The position numbers and the translations under genes were made by a program. From positions 1,868,861 to 1,932,860 of the forward strand of contig VZQC01006319.1 of assembly GCA_009823505.1 (NCBI GenBank): DNA of 64,000 nucleotides. The letters are read 5' to 3'. Source of the stretch: Rhizomys pruinosus. Lineage: Eukaryota > Chordata > Mammalia > Rodentia > Spalacidae. A model generated the notes under the pieces. The model did no database searches, was not told where the DNA came from, and worked only from the letters and a program-made list of their open reading frames with translations. Shown here piece after piece: positions 1 to 10,760 of this stretch; position 1 is the stretch's first letter, and each line of letters begins with the position of its first letter.

Positions 1-673
1 AACGTGTGGCAGGCATGCAAAACATGGAGGGAGGAAAAGTTCAGCAAGAAAATTGAAATACTGAAAAGGTCACAAATACTTGAAATGAGAGATATGGTCA
101 GTCAAATAACAGATACTATCATTAACAGAGAAGACTCTGGAGAACAATGAATTTCAGGGATAGGCAATAAGATCAAGGCAGTAATACTAACAGTCATACA
201 TAAGAGAGAAAGTTAAAGAGCATGAATGAAACCACGGAGAAATCTGTGATACATTTAAGAAGCCAAACCTGAGAGTTCATGGGATCCAAGGAGCAGATAT
301 AAGATCAAATGGAATATGACAGATGTTCAATGCTTTAGTAGCAGAACACTCACCAAACCTAGTAAAAGAAGTGGCTACCCCAACAGAAGAGGTATCTAGA
401 ACTCCAGATAAACACAAGAGAAAACTTACCATGACACGGCCTAGCCACGTCATGTAAAGAAATGATCTCAAAAGCAGCACGAGGAGAAGAACATCGAATT
501 ACAAAGAAAGCTGAAGTGCCCCGCATTTCCATCAGCCACCAGAAAATCCAGAAGAGCATGGAACAAAATATTTCAGATCTGAAGGGAAATAACTATGAAC
601 CCTGAATGTCACGCCCTCCATAGTTATCGTGCAATATGGATGGAGAAATGTGGGTATTGAAAGACAAACACAA

Positions 674-824
674 TGCTGGGCATGGTGGCGCATGTCTTTA
701 ATCCTAGCCATGGGGAGGTAGAGGCAGGCAGATCTGTGTGAGTTCAAGGCCAGCCTGGTCTACAGAGTGAGTTCCAGGACAGCTGTGGCTACAGGGAGAC
801 CCTGTCTCGAAAAGACCAAAAAAA
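674..824 (+). mobile_element. B1 SINE
   Basis: 7SL-derived B1 with a GGGCATGGTGGCGCATG start, the internal 'gttcaaggccagcctgg' box, and a CCCTGTCTC-type end followed by an A-rich tail. The flanking direct repeat AAGACAAACACAA (661-673 and 825-837) is a typical L1-type target-site duplication. It is inserted in L1 ORF1, and the same insertion is at 9352-9504. Confidence 0.93.
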
Positions 825-1426
825 AAGACAAACACAAATTAATATAATTATGACAATCAGCACTGCAGAAAATTCCTACTGAATGCTTTACAGAGATGAA
901 GAATGCTTCCTCCGTGTGAATACCTGAAAAGTATACACTTTGTGGAAAGGACAGAAAGACAAGGCAGATCCCGGAAAACAACACGCATGTGACACTGGAG
1001 CTCAACAAACTAATACAGGATAAGGAAAAGAAGCACAAATAATCCAGTGAAACAGAACATCGCTAACCAAATTCGTAGAAAATACAATCCCTTTCTGTAG
1101 TAGCCTTAATTGTAAATGGCTTCAACTCACCACTAAAAAGACATAGACTAATGGACTGTGCAAAAACAAGAACCAACTGCATGATGTTTCCGAGAAACAC
1201 ACACAGTCTACAAAGATATGAAAACTCAGCACTAAAGCACCCAAAACAATATACCAAGAGGTGGAAACATAAACAAGCAGGCCTACCTGTCTTCACATCA
1301 GATAAAGTAAACCTCATACTAAAACTAACTAGAAGACAAAAGGACACCATATATTAATAAAACAACTCATCAAGAAGATATAACAATACCTTAATCAATA
1401 AGATATAACATTTTCCACTTAATATT

Positions 1427-1505
1427 TCTATTTCATTAAAAAAAAAAAAAAAAACAAATTAAAATAAAAAAAAAAAAAAAAAAAAATAGAAAAATTAAAA
1501 AAAAG
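1427..1505. repeat. A-rich low-complexity tract replacing L1 sequence
   Basis: Long A runs with scattered T, C and G lie where the matching copy (10105-10212) has ordinary L1 endonuclease-region sequence. The replacement is confined to one member of the duplicate pair, which fits poor consensus quality better than a genuine insertion. Confidence 0.6.
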
Positions 1506-1626
1506 AAGAAATCTTAGACCTAGAAATGCTGTATTGATTTCACTGGATATATACAATATTTCACCCAACAAATAGGGAATATACATTTTTTTCAGCAGCA
1601 CATGGAATTTTTCACAAAATTGACCC

Positions 1627-2034
1627 TGTCGCGCGCAGCAGCTCGCCGGCAAGAACTTCATGCGGACAACAGGATTCTTCTGCAGCAACTTTATTGTGTA
1701 CAGCTCTCTTGTGAGAAGGACCCCGAAATGGGAAGAGGCCACTGCTTATATAGCAGTCTAGAGGGTTCGGGTATCTCTGGATTGGTGCACCGTCGATTCC
1801 TCATTTGCATGTCCAATGCATGGGCTCGTAGCGCAACAGGGGCAAATGCCTCATTAGAATATTAAAAGCGCGAGCTCAGAGAGCGTAGTCATGCGCAGTT
1901 TTGCCTAGTGCGGAAGAGTGGCTACATGCGGAAAAGGTGGCTAGTTGTTGTTCTCTAGCCATCTCAGGAAGTCGGCGCCATCTTTAAGGCGCGACTTAGA
2001 GCCACACTGTTAGCAGTGTGACAGGCTGCCAACA
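1627..2034 (-). mobile_element. Class II (IAP/betaretrovirus-like) ERV 3' LTR, copy 1
   Basis: On the minus strand the element starts TGTTGGCAGCC at 2034 and ends GCGACA at 1627, so it has TG...CA termini. It contains a TATATAA box, an AATAAA-type polyadenylation signal and GC-rich U3 sequence. A polypurine tract abuts its 2034 end, which identifies it as the 3' LTR. It matches 10334-10748 with small indels. It is a degraded endogenous copy. Confidence 0.85.
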
Positions 2035-2048
2035 GTTCCCCCTTTTCT
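2035..2048 (-). other. ERV polypurine tract, copy 1
   Basis: Minus-strand AAAAGGGGGAAC lies immediately upstream of the TG terminus of the LTR, the position of the plus-strand primer of a retrovirus. Confidence 0.8.
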
Positions 2049-3370
2049 ATTATATGGCTGGGAGAATGTTCTGTCTTAGGTTGCCACTGCAGAGGTATAC
2101 CTTACCCGTCATTGGGGTAACAAAAGCTTGTCAACCGTTAGGGTCATAGGTCCCATGAACCCCCACGATAACAGCCTCAGCGGTAAAAACTGCGAAGCGT
2201 CCTACGAGCTTCCACCGTTATGAGTGCTGATTTGCCCCCTATCTTAGGTTGGAAATACATGCAAGTAGGTCTTACCCGTCATTGACTACTTCTCCAGTAT
2301 ACTAAGCAGATGTTAGCGAGGAACCTGTTCCAAAGCTGCAAGGGCCTGTGCAATGACCACCTTATCGCGCCGATGTTGGGCACGAGCCTACACATTATCC
2401 AGAGCATAAGTAGAAATCCCTCCACCTAAGAGTAAGCAAACCCGCCACCCCAGCCCATTCTTTGAAGTGTGAAACAGTGGTGGAAATCCAGGAAGCACAG
2501 TCCTTCAGCAAGGGAGGTGTCCTATTCGTGGTAGAACACAGTAACGATGGCCCACGAAGCTGGTTCATCAAGCTGTCAAATTCACCACTCCAGTTACTAT
2601 CATGACAAATTGGCATTTGTCTTGGGAACACTGACAGGATCCCCCATCATGGCTCCGCCTGAGTCATCCAGAGGCTGATCATGAGAATCACCAGAAACTG
2701 GATCACTGGTTCTTTTCATGTTCTTTTATTTTTCTTGTTATATTTTTATTCTTTGTTTTCCTGTGGAAAAACACAAATAGCTTCCCCTGGATCTTATTAA
2801 AATAGGATCCGGGCCTTTCCACTTTCCAGATATGACATCTTCCATTTTACTAATTCCTTTTTGTTGTGGGCCAGGAATTGTTATGCTCGGCTGCAGAGCG
2901 GCCTTGAGCATCCAAATTTAAAAAATTTTTAGAGTTAAAAATAATGTTCACTTGAGCAATTGTTTTGGTGTCAGGGGAACGTTCTCCAATCCCTCTTTTT
3001 GTTTAATAAATAAGTTTTGAGGGTGTGATGTGCATGTTCCACAATACCTTGTCCTTGTGGATTATAGGGTAATCCAGTGATGTGGGTAATAACTCCCATC
3101 TGCTGACAAAACTGTTTGAATTTGGTTGCTGTATATGCCGGGCCATTTTCTGTTTTTAGTATTTGTGGTAGGCCCCAAGCACTCCAGGCTTCCAAGCAAT
3201 GTTGGATGACCTGTGTTGTTTTCTCCCCAGAAAGGGGGCTAGCAAAAATAATGCCAGAACATGTGTAATACAGAGACATGTAGGTACTTTAACCTACCAA
3301 AGGAGGTGACGTGTGTCACATCCATCTGCCCAATTTTGTTGGTGGGTCTAGCTTGTTTCTGCCCTGTAAA
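2049..3370 (-). pseudogene. ERV internal remnant: integrase and truncated Env TM, copy 1 (frameshifted)
   Basis: Minus-strand remnants in retroviral order. Integrase core and C-terminal sequence fills about 2700-3370, and an Env transmembrane-subunit tail fills about 2395-2631. Gag, protease, reverse transcriptase, Env SU and the 5' LTR are absent. The integrase frame is split near 3239-3279, and the TM frame is scrambled by indels that the copy at 11003-12053 lacks. It is a decayed fragment with no coding capacity, most likely the same locus as 10749-12104. Confidence 0.8.
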
Positions 3371-3652
3371 ATGGCTGCAATATATACAATAGTTCACCCA
3401 ACAAATAGGGAATATTTTTTTCAGCAGCACATGGAATTTTTCACAAAATTGCCCATCTAGGACACAGGAAAAGCTTAATAATAAAATAAAAAAAAAAAAA
3501 AAAAAAATAGACACAAGGAAATAGAAGCAGAAATGAACAAGAAAAAACCAAGAGTAGAAACCACAGAGATTAAAACAATGCATTCTTAAAATGAACAAAT
3601 GAGTCATCCAAGAAATTAAATTAGAGGTGAGGTTTAAAAATTCCTAATGAGA
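3371..3652 (+). mobile_element. LINE-1 ORF2 continuation after the ERV, ending at an N
   Basis: L1 ORF2 endonuclease-region sequence resumes after the ERV, starting with the same roughly 80 bases that precede the LTR at about 1550-1626. A poly-A artefact lies at about 3488-3507. It matches 12105-12360 and stops abruptly at the N. Confidence 0.75.
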
Positions 3653-3653
3653 N
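3653..3653. other. Single N, probable contig join
   Basis: A lone N lies exactly where the copy-1 block stops matching the copy at 8678-12360. Sequence on the right is unrelated AT-rich DNA. Confidence 0.7.
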
Positions 3654-4118
3654 TATATTTGTATATATATATTTTTTATATATATAAAAAATATATATAT
3701 TTGTATATATATATTTATAGCTATACATACATACATATACACATATCACTTGAATTGGAGTCCTCCCATTCAAGAATTGAATTCTTACCATAAATAACTT
3801 GATAGGATGAGATGGGCTAGGGAGCACGGGCCTGTGGAAGGCTGGCCTGTCAGACTCATCTTGCCACTAGTTCCTCCTCGGGCTTCTTTGCCCTTAAACT
3901 ACAATTTTCCAACTCAGTCTGAACTACTGTACTATATATGTATATTATCTTTATTGGTTTCATTTTTTAAATTAAAAAATATTAATACATTCTATGATTG
4001 TGTGTGTGTGTGTATGTACATTCACAGAGAAACATCTCCAAAAGTTTCAGATCTTTACCATTTGGTGGAAATAGCCCTTAAAATGGTTATTGTTTAAATA
4101 GTGGGTTTTTTTTAATTC
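3654..4118. repeat. AT-rich segment with (TA)n-like tracts; nothing else recognised
   Basis: Positions 3654-3745 are TATA/ATATTT low-complexity sequence with TACA repeats. Positions 3800-4100 are unrecognised, apart from a short (TG)n at about 4001-4014. Confidence 0.5.
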
Positions 4119-4248
4119 TTTTTTTTTGTTTGGTCTTTTTGAGACAGGGTCTCCCTGTAGTCCCAGCTGTCCTGGAACCCACTCTGTAGACCAGGCTGGC
4201 CTTGAACTCACAAAGATCCGCCTGCCTCTGCCTCCCAAGTGCTAGGAT
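4119..4248 (-). mobile_element. B1 SINE, head-truncated
   Basis: Reverse-strand B1: T-rich tail, 'gagacagggtctccctgtag' box, then 'aggctggccttgaactcaca'. It stops before the GGCGTGCACC head region, so its 5' end is missing. Confidence 0.9.
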
Positions 4249-4535
4249 GGAGAAGTTCTCCCTAAGAGAAAACTAAAGTGGAAAACTAAAATGGAAAGTA
4301 ATTTTCCTCATAAGAGATTGATTCACACAATTTCCTTGGTTACCTGCCTACAGCCTTGTGATTAAAGATAAATATAACCCATTCGAAATGCTTTATCTTT
4401 GCTGTAATCTCCCTTAAGTAGCATGGGGCTAATAGTGATGGAAATTTGAGGTACAAAGCCAGCTGTGCAGCCGAGCCTCCGCAGAACTGCCGACTTCTGT
4501 ATATATATATATATATATATATGTATATACTGATT
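4249..4535. repeat. Unrecognised 250 bp plus (TA)n microsatellite
   Basis: No family is recognised in 4249-4498. A (TA)n dinucleotide tract fills about 4499-4523, directly before old L1 sequence. Confidence 0.45.
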
Positions 4536-4985
4536 GGTGTACCCAATTTCATTTAAAATACTGCTGGACATATATGGATAGATTCATATATAATAATAAT
4601 GGGTGACTTTAATATCACAGTTTTCAATAGACCATTATCCCAACCAACCAACCAACCAACCAACCAAAAAAACCCCATCCTACTAAAAGGCTAGTATTGT
4701 GCTAATACTAAAACTATTAAGATACGACAAGGAAAGAAAACTGTCAGCTGATTTCCTTGAAGAGTAAGAGTATAGAAATCCTCAATAAAGTCTGGGAAAA
4801 CTAAATCAGGAACTCATTGAAAAGCTCACACACCACTATCAGGCTGCTTTAATTCCAGCCATGCCCTGATGGTTCAAGATCTCCAAATCATGGACACAGT
4901 GCAGCTCATAAATAAAATCAAGAAAATCACATGACCATCTCAACAGACACAGAAAAGGCTTTTGACAAAACTTAAAATCCCTTTA
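4536..4985 (+). mobile_element. Old LINE-1 ORF2 fragment with internal deletion
   Basis: Endonuclease-domain sequence (region of the GDFN motif, about 4595-4640) is followed, after a short (CCAA)n tract, by reverse-transcriptase-domain sequence (about 4685-4985, ending in the 'AFDK'-type region). Roughly 1 kb of ORF2 between the two is missing. The same joining of domains is seen at 30126-30640. Confidence 0.7.
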
Positions 4986-5051
4986 TGATACTAATGATTG
5001 TTTAATTTTTTTTATTGCAGTTTTGTGAAATTCATAAAACACCCCCCCCCA

Positions 5052-5960
5052 AAAGGTAAAGACTTCTTTCCTGTAAACTGGGATACCTGCAAGAAGAGAG
5101 GCAGTAAGGCCCTGCTGTCGAAGACCTGATGTAAGCATGGGAAAGATGTATTGAGACCACACTTGCAAGTGTACAGTTGGTCTCTGGAATACCAGAGAGT
5201 GTTACCAAAGGCCACTAAACCAATAAAGCAAATATTGGTCTCCTTGAATCAAGCAAGACTCCTCTGTCTGCATCAGCTACACCTCACCTGCCTGGAAATA
5301 TTGTGCAGCGGTGGCAGCCATATGTCTATATATCCCAAATCTAATTGGCTATTAGCTCTCTCCTTGGAGGAATAACCCACGGCTGATGCCACAAGCTTAC
5401 ATCCTCTTGTGGTTAGGAGATGTTATAAGCCACAGTAAGACTTTGTCATCTTTTACAGAAAAAACGTAATTCATGGATTAGCATACCATCCAACATCTGT
5501 GTCTATACCAAAGTAACTTACCATAATAATTAGTACTGCTTAAATATCTATATATCTAAGTGCATGTGCTTCATTAGTAGGATTGAAAGGTTATTCCTGA
5601 GCAATCTGTCAGTCCATTAAAAGTAACAGCCAGAATTGACCAGAGTCCAAAATAACATCTCCAGAGAAAGTAGACTGTTTTGCTTCTCGTCCACCCGTGC
5701 CCCTTTTCTAAGCCTAAGGAACAATCTGTGGAAGAGGGGGCATGGTAGAATGTAAGGGCTGCGATTGGGGTGAATGGTGAAACTACAGCAATATAGACTG
5801 GACACTTATTTGATCAACTTGATTGAACATTCAAGCCCCTCCAGCTGGATGGTGGGAGACTTGGGCTGTGTGGGTTTGGGCACAACTGCTTGCAAATTGG
5901 TTTTACATGAAGGATGCTTGTACTCAAAACTTATTACTTCTTGTTAAAAAAAATGAAATA
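5052..5960 (+). mobile_element. Unidentified retroposon 'repeat X', 5'-truncated copy
   Basis: About 0.9 kb closely similar to 22376-23273 along its whole length, with an A-rich right end. It lacks the first roughly 130 bases of the other copy, as expected for a 5'-truncated product of L1-driven retroposition. I do not recognise the source family. A 74-codon open frame (5151-5375) is shared with the other copy but has no recognised homology. It sits in the gap between two L1 reverse-transcriptase pieces. Confidence 0.6.
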
Positions 5961-6470
5961 AATGAAAGTAAATTGAAAAAAAAGAATTAAAAAAAAAACA
6001 TTTCTCAGTCCAATTTAGACTCATTCCCTTTTCCGTGCCCCCCACCCCACCTGAATCCATGCATTCTGCCATACATGTCTTGCATCTTTTTTTTCAGTAT
6101 TTTTAAAGTTTTTCTATGCAGAGGTTTATTGTTTGGGGCTGAAGTTTACTGTTTCAGTCAGTTGTTTGATCCAGTCCTTTTGTTGTTGTTCCCTCTAATT
6201 TGTATTGCTCCAAAATATGCATATATATTCTTCACACATATACTAAAATTATGATGTCTGAAAGTAAACTGTATGTTAATTCCAAAATATGTTTAGTTCT
6301 CATTTTCCCCTTTAATTTTATATTACTCTAAAGTATGCATACATTCCCTCCCCCCATATACCACAATTACAAAGTCTGAAAATAAGTGATAGGTTAATTC
6401 TAGATCTGTTAAGGGATTCACATTATAATGGCACAGTTGCTTTCAGGTTAAAAAAAAAAAAAAGATATGT
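5961..6470 (-). mobile_element. LINE-1 3'UTR fragment with internal tandem duplication
   Basis: The reverse complement resembles the 3'UTR of the younger L1 at 42735-43065: the C-rich 'ccccccaccccac' stretch, 'gcattctgcc', the 'actgtttcagtcagttgtttga' region, and a (TTG)n matching (AAC)n. Within it about 6188-6305 and 6306-6425 are two diverged tandem copies of a roughly 116-bp unit. It ends in an A run at about 6451-6464. Confidence 0.65.
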
Positions 6471-6527
6471 TGCTCAGTTTGCCTTACTACTAGGTATTTG
6501 GTGGTAGCATGTTTCTAAAGAACTGAT

Positions 6528-6720
6528 CCAGGGTTGGTGGTACATAATTTTAATTCCAGAACTCAGAAGGCAGAGACAGGTATGTCTCTGTGATCTCCAG
6601 GCCAGCCTGGTCTACATAGGCTGTTCCAGGCCAGCTGGAGATACAGGGAGAGCTTTTCTAAAAAACAAAGAAAGAAAGAAAGAAACAAACAAACAAACAG
6701 ACATACAAACAAAAACAACC
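6528..6720 (+). mobile_element. B1 SINE (diverged) with AAAG/AAAC-rich tail
   Basis: An old B1 with recognisable 'ggccagcctggtctacatag' core. The tail has expanded into (AAAG)n and (AAAC)n repeats. Confidence 0.8.
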
Positions 6721-6753
6721 ATCAACCAACCAACCAACAAACAAAAAACTGGG

Positions 6754-6915
6754 GCTGGGCTGGACGTAGTTGTAAGGCCCTTCATACCAGCACTTGGAAG
6801 GCAGAGAGGCAGATGGTCTTCCTGAGGTGGAGGTCAGCCTAGTCTACAGAGTGAGTTCCAGGGTATTCAGTGCTACATGGTGAGAACCTGTCTCAAACAA
6901 ACAAACAAATAAGTA
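6754..6915 (+). mobile_element. B1 SINE (diverged)
   Basis: B1-like body with the 'gtctacagagtgagttccag' core and a 'ctgtctcaaacaaacaaac' end, directly downstream of another B1. Confidence 0.78.
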
Positions 6916-6930
6916 TACAAACAAAAAATT

Positions 6931-7140
6931 GGGGCTAGAAGAATCAGTCCTGCCCGGTGAATGGCTACATACTCATGTGCACCCAAGCAGCAATAACTTG
7001 ATTAATAATAATTGGATAATCAGAGTTTTTAATAACAAAAACCAACAATTAAGGGGACATTAAGTTGGGAGGGAGGAGGAATGAGGGAAGTGGTGGTGGA
7101 CGGATGGACCAATATATACTGCAGGCAAGTATCAAATGGT
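6931..7140 (+). mobile_element. LINE-1 3' end
   Basis: The sequence has a 'gacattaagttgggagggagg' stretch and nearby G-rich runs typical of rodent L1 3'UTR ends. It corresponds to 32875-33175 in order and content. Confidence 0.65.
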
Positions 7141-7478
7141 CCAAGAAGAAAAATATATTGAAAATGGGTTAGAGCTTAAGCAAATAGATGCTATCCACAA
7201 CAAACCTATAGTCAATCTTTTACTAAATGGGGAAAAACTGAAAGCACTTTTTCTAAAAATCAGGAATGAAGCAAGGTGTGCCCTCGCTCTGCTCTTATTT
7301 GATGAGCTTATAGACCATACCAGAGAGTACTTAGATCTCAGGGTGAGTTCCAGGACACAAAACCAACATTAAAAAATCAGTAGCTTTTCTATGTCCCAGA
7401 AAGAAATAAACAAAATAATCTCATTTAGAATGGCCTCAAAAATACCTAAGGACAAAAGAAACATTTGTCTCATGTGGT
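7141..7478 (+). mobile_element. LINE-1 ORF2 reverse-transcriptase fragment
   Basis: The open frame around 7136-7372 reads as the L1 RT stretch with 'NLLLNGEKLKALFLKIRNEA'. It continues the fragment at 4536-4985, so one old L1 was split by the insertion of 4986-7140. It ends at the 5'UTR of the next L1, the same junction as at 33567/33571. Confidence 0.75.
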
Positions 7479-7713
7479 TACAGACAGCTTGGGGACCAGG
7501 TTTCAGCTTCGGGGACCAGGCTTCTGGCTTTTGTTGTCTTAGATAGCACCCTGCAGCAGTACTGACCCCCAGCACTGCGGTAGCTGGCTTCTGCCCCAAG
7601 GAGTCCAAGGTGCATCAGCTTTGGCCAGAGCCTAGAGCACCTCAGGACCAGAAGTGAGCGCAGGTTCGGGCGTCCTTGCACTCTGAGAGGCTGTGGTTTG
7701 GTTCCAGTGGTCT

Positions 7714-7748
<35 letters not shown>

Positions 7749-8270
7749 CAATTTATTGATTTGCTCACATGACAGAGTTCAAGGTGTCCAACAGTAGCCG
7801 CACCACACTGGAGAGGCTGAGAATCCAGGGAACTGCTCAGTCCTCAAGGCTGGATGTCTCAGTAGTCCCAATCTGGTGCTGAAGGCCCGAGGGATTCCAG
7901 GAGATCTTCCGGTCTCGGTACATGCTGGGATCCGAAGGGTTGATCACAGCAGCAGCACAAACTCACCAGTGAGAGAGAGGCAAGCCGCAGGAGAAAAGGC
8001 CCAGTGGTCTCTTAAAGACTGGGTGTATGTGTGATTCAGGCTTCTAGGGTTCCAAGGGTCGCTACAACATTGGCCATTAATACTGTGGTGGTACTGAACA
8101 TTGTTTCAGGCCTGTGCTGTTGACTACTGCCCCAAGTTGGTTCACAGACTGTGGTGGGCTTGACATTAAGGGCCTTCTCCTAAACAGGTTCACAGAATCA
8201 GGAGGTGACTGTGTAATGAATGGTGCTCAGTGTGTGACCTACCCAGGACCCTGTTGGCAGATAGCTAAAA
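7479..8270 (+). mobile_element. LINE-1 5'UTR
   Basis: GC-richer leader beginning 'cttggggaccagg', with alternating GG/CC-rich segments. It is homologous to 33571-34370 and to the reverse complement of 23520-24070. As in other L1s it would have held the internal promoter. A retrocopy is inserted at 7716-8000. ORF1 follows. Confidence 0.7.
7716..8000 (-). mobile_element. Poly-A retrocopy of unidentified transcript
   Basis: On the minus strand this is about 255 bp of non-SINE sequence ending in an AATAAA signal followed by a long A tail (T run at about 7718-7745). It is flanked by the perfect 12-bp duplication CCAGTGGTCTCT at 7704-7715 and 8001-8012. These are hallmarks of L1-mediated retroposition of a polyadenylated RNA. 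I do not recognise the source; it could be a 3'UTR fragment or part of an LTR transcript. Confidence 0.8.
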
Positions 8271-9742
8271 TGAGTAATTTCATTTGATAATACCAGGCTC
8301 TACCCAGTTCCCAAGGATAAGCTTCATGCACCTATCCCTATAGGGAAAATTACAGGCAAACAAAATGCCAAAATCTTCTTGGAGGAAGACAGTCAAAACT
8401 GAAAGACAAACCCAATCCAACAAATATTTAAAGGAGAAAGAAACACAAAAATAGAAGACAGATACCACCTGAGACCCACTCTCGGTCAACTAATTCCTAC
8501 ATAAGGGAATTTAAAACTAAAGAGGCTGCTGAAATACCTGAGAAATAATTCAAGGTTTTACTTTTAAAAATAATTAGTAACTATATAAAACTGTCAATCA
8601 AACAGATGCATGAATTAAGGAAATCTTGAGTAGCCAAGATTCTGGACAAGAATCCAAAGTATGTGAAACCCTCTCTAAACGTGTGGCAGGCATGCAAAAC
8701 ATGGAGGGAGGAAAAGTTCAGCAAGAAAATTGAAATACTGAAAAGGTCACAAATACTTGAAATGAGAGATATGGTCAGTCAAATAACAGATACTATCATT
8801 AACAGAGAAGACTCTGGAGAACAATGAATTTCAGGGATAGGCAATAAGATCAAGGCAGTAATACTAACAGTCATACATAAGAGAGAAAGTTAAAGAGCAT
8901 GAATGAAACCACGGAGAAATCTGTGATACATTTAAGAAGCCAAACCTGAGAGTTCATGGGATCCAAGGAGCAGATATAAGATCAAATGGAATTGACAGAC
9001 TGTTCAATGCTTTAGTAGCAGAACACTCACCAAACCTAGTAAAAGAAGTGGCTACCCCAACAGAAGAGGTATCTAGAACTCCAGATAAACACAAGAGAAA
9101 ACTTACCATGACACGGCCTAGCCACGTCATGTAAAGAAATGATCTCAAAAGCAGCACGAGGAGAAGAACATCGAATTACAAAGAAAGCTGAAGTGCCCCG
9201 CATTTCCATCAGCCACCAGAAAATCCAGAAGAGCATGGAACAAAATATTTCAGATCTGAAGGGAAATAACTATGAACCCTGAATGTCACGCCCTCCATAG
9301 TTATCGTGCAATATGGATGGAGAAATGTGGGTATTGAAAGACAAACACAATGCTGGGCATGGTGGCGCATGTCTTTAATCCTAGCACTGGGGAGGTAGAG
9401 GCAGGCAGATCTGTGTGAGTTCAAGGCCAGCCTGGTCTACAGAGTGAGTTCCAGGACAGCTGTGGCTACAGGGAGACCCTGTCTCGAAAAGACCAAAATA
9501 AAAAAGACAAACACAAATTAATATAATTATGACAATCAGCACTGCAGAAAATTCCTACTGAATGCTTTACAGAGATGAAGAATGCTTCCTCCGTGTGAAT
9601 ACCTGAAAAGTATACACTTTGTGGAAAGGACAGAAAGACAAGGCAGATCCCGGAAAACAACACGCATGTGACACTGGAGCTCAACAAACTAATACAGGAT
9701 AAGGAAAAGAAGCACAAATAATCCAGTGAAACAGAACATCGC
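8271..9742 (+). pseudogene. LINE-1 ORF1 remnant
   Basis: The order is L1 leader end, coiled-coil region (about 8600-8900), RRM-like and C-terminal regions (about 8900-9740). It aligns with 34370-35440 and with the reverse complement of 21390-22240. Stops and indels break the frame and a B1 interrupts it. The product would have been the L1 RNA-binding chaperone. Confidence 0.7.
9352..9504 (+). mobile_element. B1 SINE
   Basis: Same insertion as at 674-824, with the same flanking AAGACAAACACAA-type duplication and a slightly different tail. Confidence 0.93.
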
Positions 9743-10333
9743 TAACCAAATTCGTAGAAAATACAATCCCTTTCTGTAGTAGCCTTAATTGTAAATGGCT
9801 TCAACTCACCACTAAAAAGACATAGACTAATGGACTGTGCAAAAACAAGAACCAACTGCATGATGTTTCCGAGAAACACACACAGTCTACAAAGATATGA
9901 AAACTCAGCACTAAAGCACCCAAAACAATATACCAAGAGGTGGAAACATAAACAAGCAGGCCTACCTGTCTTCACATCAGATAAAGTAAACCTCATACTA
10001 AAACTAACTAGAAGACAAAAGGACACCATATATTAATAAAACAACTCATCAAGAAGATATAACAATACCTTAATCAATAAGATATAACATTTTCCACTTA
10101 ATATTGGAGCCCCTAATTTTATAAGACAAATGCTAAAAGGTATAAAAGATCAATCACTTCTGATACAAAATACACTAATTTTTAGACAGGTCTTCCAAAT
10201 TAAAAACAAGGGAAGAAATCTTAGACCTAGAAATGCTGTATTGATTTCACTGGATATATACAATATTTCACCCAACAAATAGGGAATATACATTTTTTTC
10301 AGCAGCACATGGAATTTTTCACAAAATTGACCC
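9743..10333 (+). pseudogene. LINE-1 ORF2 N-terminal (endonuclease) remnant
   Basis: Begins with the L1 'LNVNGLNSPIKRHR'-like stretch (about 9785-9830) and continues through the region homologous to 'ISDKIDFK' (about 9970) to the HGxFxKID region (about 10300). Part of the early endonuclease sequence is missing. It is interrupted at 10334 by the ERV and resumes at 12105. Confidence 0.75.
10254..10333 (+). repeat. Left copy of the long direct repeat flanking the ERV
   Basis: Identical over 81 bases (10254-10334) to 12105-12185, both being L1 ORF2 endonuclease sequence. The last base coincides with the first LTR base. Confidence 0.9.
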
Positions 10334-10748
10334 TGTCGCGTGCAGCAGTCTCGCCGGCAAGAACTTCATGCGGACAACAGGATTCTTCTGCAGCAAACTT
10401 TATTGTGTACAGCTCTCTTGTGAGAAGGACCCCGAAATGGGGAAGAGGCACTGCTTATATAGCAGTCTAGAGGGTTCGGGTATGCTCTGGATTGGTGCAC
10501 CGTCCGATGCCTCATTTGCATGTCCAATGCATGGGCTCGTAGCGCAACAGGGGCCAATGCCTCATTAGAATATTAAAAGCGCGAGCTCAGAGAGCGGTAG
10601 TCATGGGCAGTTTTGCCCTAGTGCGGAAGAAGTGGCTACATGCGGAAAAGGTGGCTAGTTGTTGTTCTCTAGCCATCTCAGGAAGTCGGCGCCATCTTTA
10701 AGGCGCGACTTAGAGCCACACTGTTAGCAGTGTGACAGGCTGCCAACA
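10334..10748 (-). mobile_element. Class II (IAP/betaretrovirus-like) ERV 3' LTR, better copy
   Basis: A 415-bp LTR read on the minus strand, starting TGTTGGCAGCC (10748) and ending GCGACA (10334). It has a TATATAA box near 10452-10462 and an AATAAA signal at 10399-10404, leaving about 65 bp of R-U5 sequence. A polypurine tract lies directly upstream, so this is the 3' LTR. No partner 5' LTR is present. TG...CA ends and TGTTGG resemble IAP-type LTRs; assignment to a named rodent family needs a library search. Confidence 0.88.
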
Positions 10749-10760
10749 GTTCCCCCTTTT
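10749..10760 (-). other. ERV polypurine tract, better copy
   Basis: Minus-strand AAAAGGGGGAAC is immediately 5' of the LTR. Confidence 0.85.

Larger units (their letters stand above)
1..1626 (+). mobile_element. LINE-1 fragment: ORF1 distal part to ORF2 endonuclease region (copy 1)
   Basis: This is L1 sequence cut by the left window edge. Positions 1-660 and 838-1060 are ORF1 (coiled coil to C-terminal region). About 1066-1620 is the start of ORF2 and its endonuclease domain, where the frame around 1151-1357 and the later region reading as a degraded HGxFxKID motif can be recognised. Frames are broken by many indels. It matches 8678-10333 nearly base for base, except that about 1430-1505 is replaced by A-rich low-complexity sequence. 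A B1 SINE sits inside it. It is a dead fragment and probably a false duplicate of the later copy. Confidence 0.85.

Noticed and set aside
277..480. Antisense frame of 67 codons that recurs at 8954-9157 and resembles one at 21617-21862
   Set aside because: It is the antisense of L1 ORF1. Its recurrence follows from L1 copy number and the duplicate block.
1063..1357. Open frames of 95 and 68 codons on opposite strands, repeated at 9742-10036
   Set aside because: They lie in L1 ORF2 endonuclease sequence. The minus frame is a shadow, and both copies come from the same duplicated block, so conservation is not evidence of selection.
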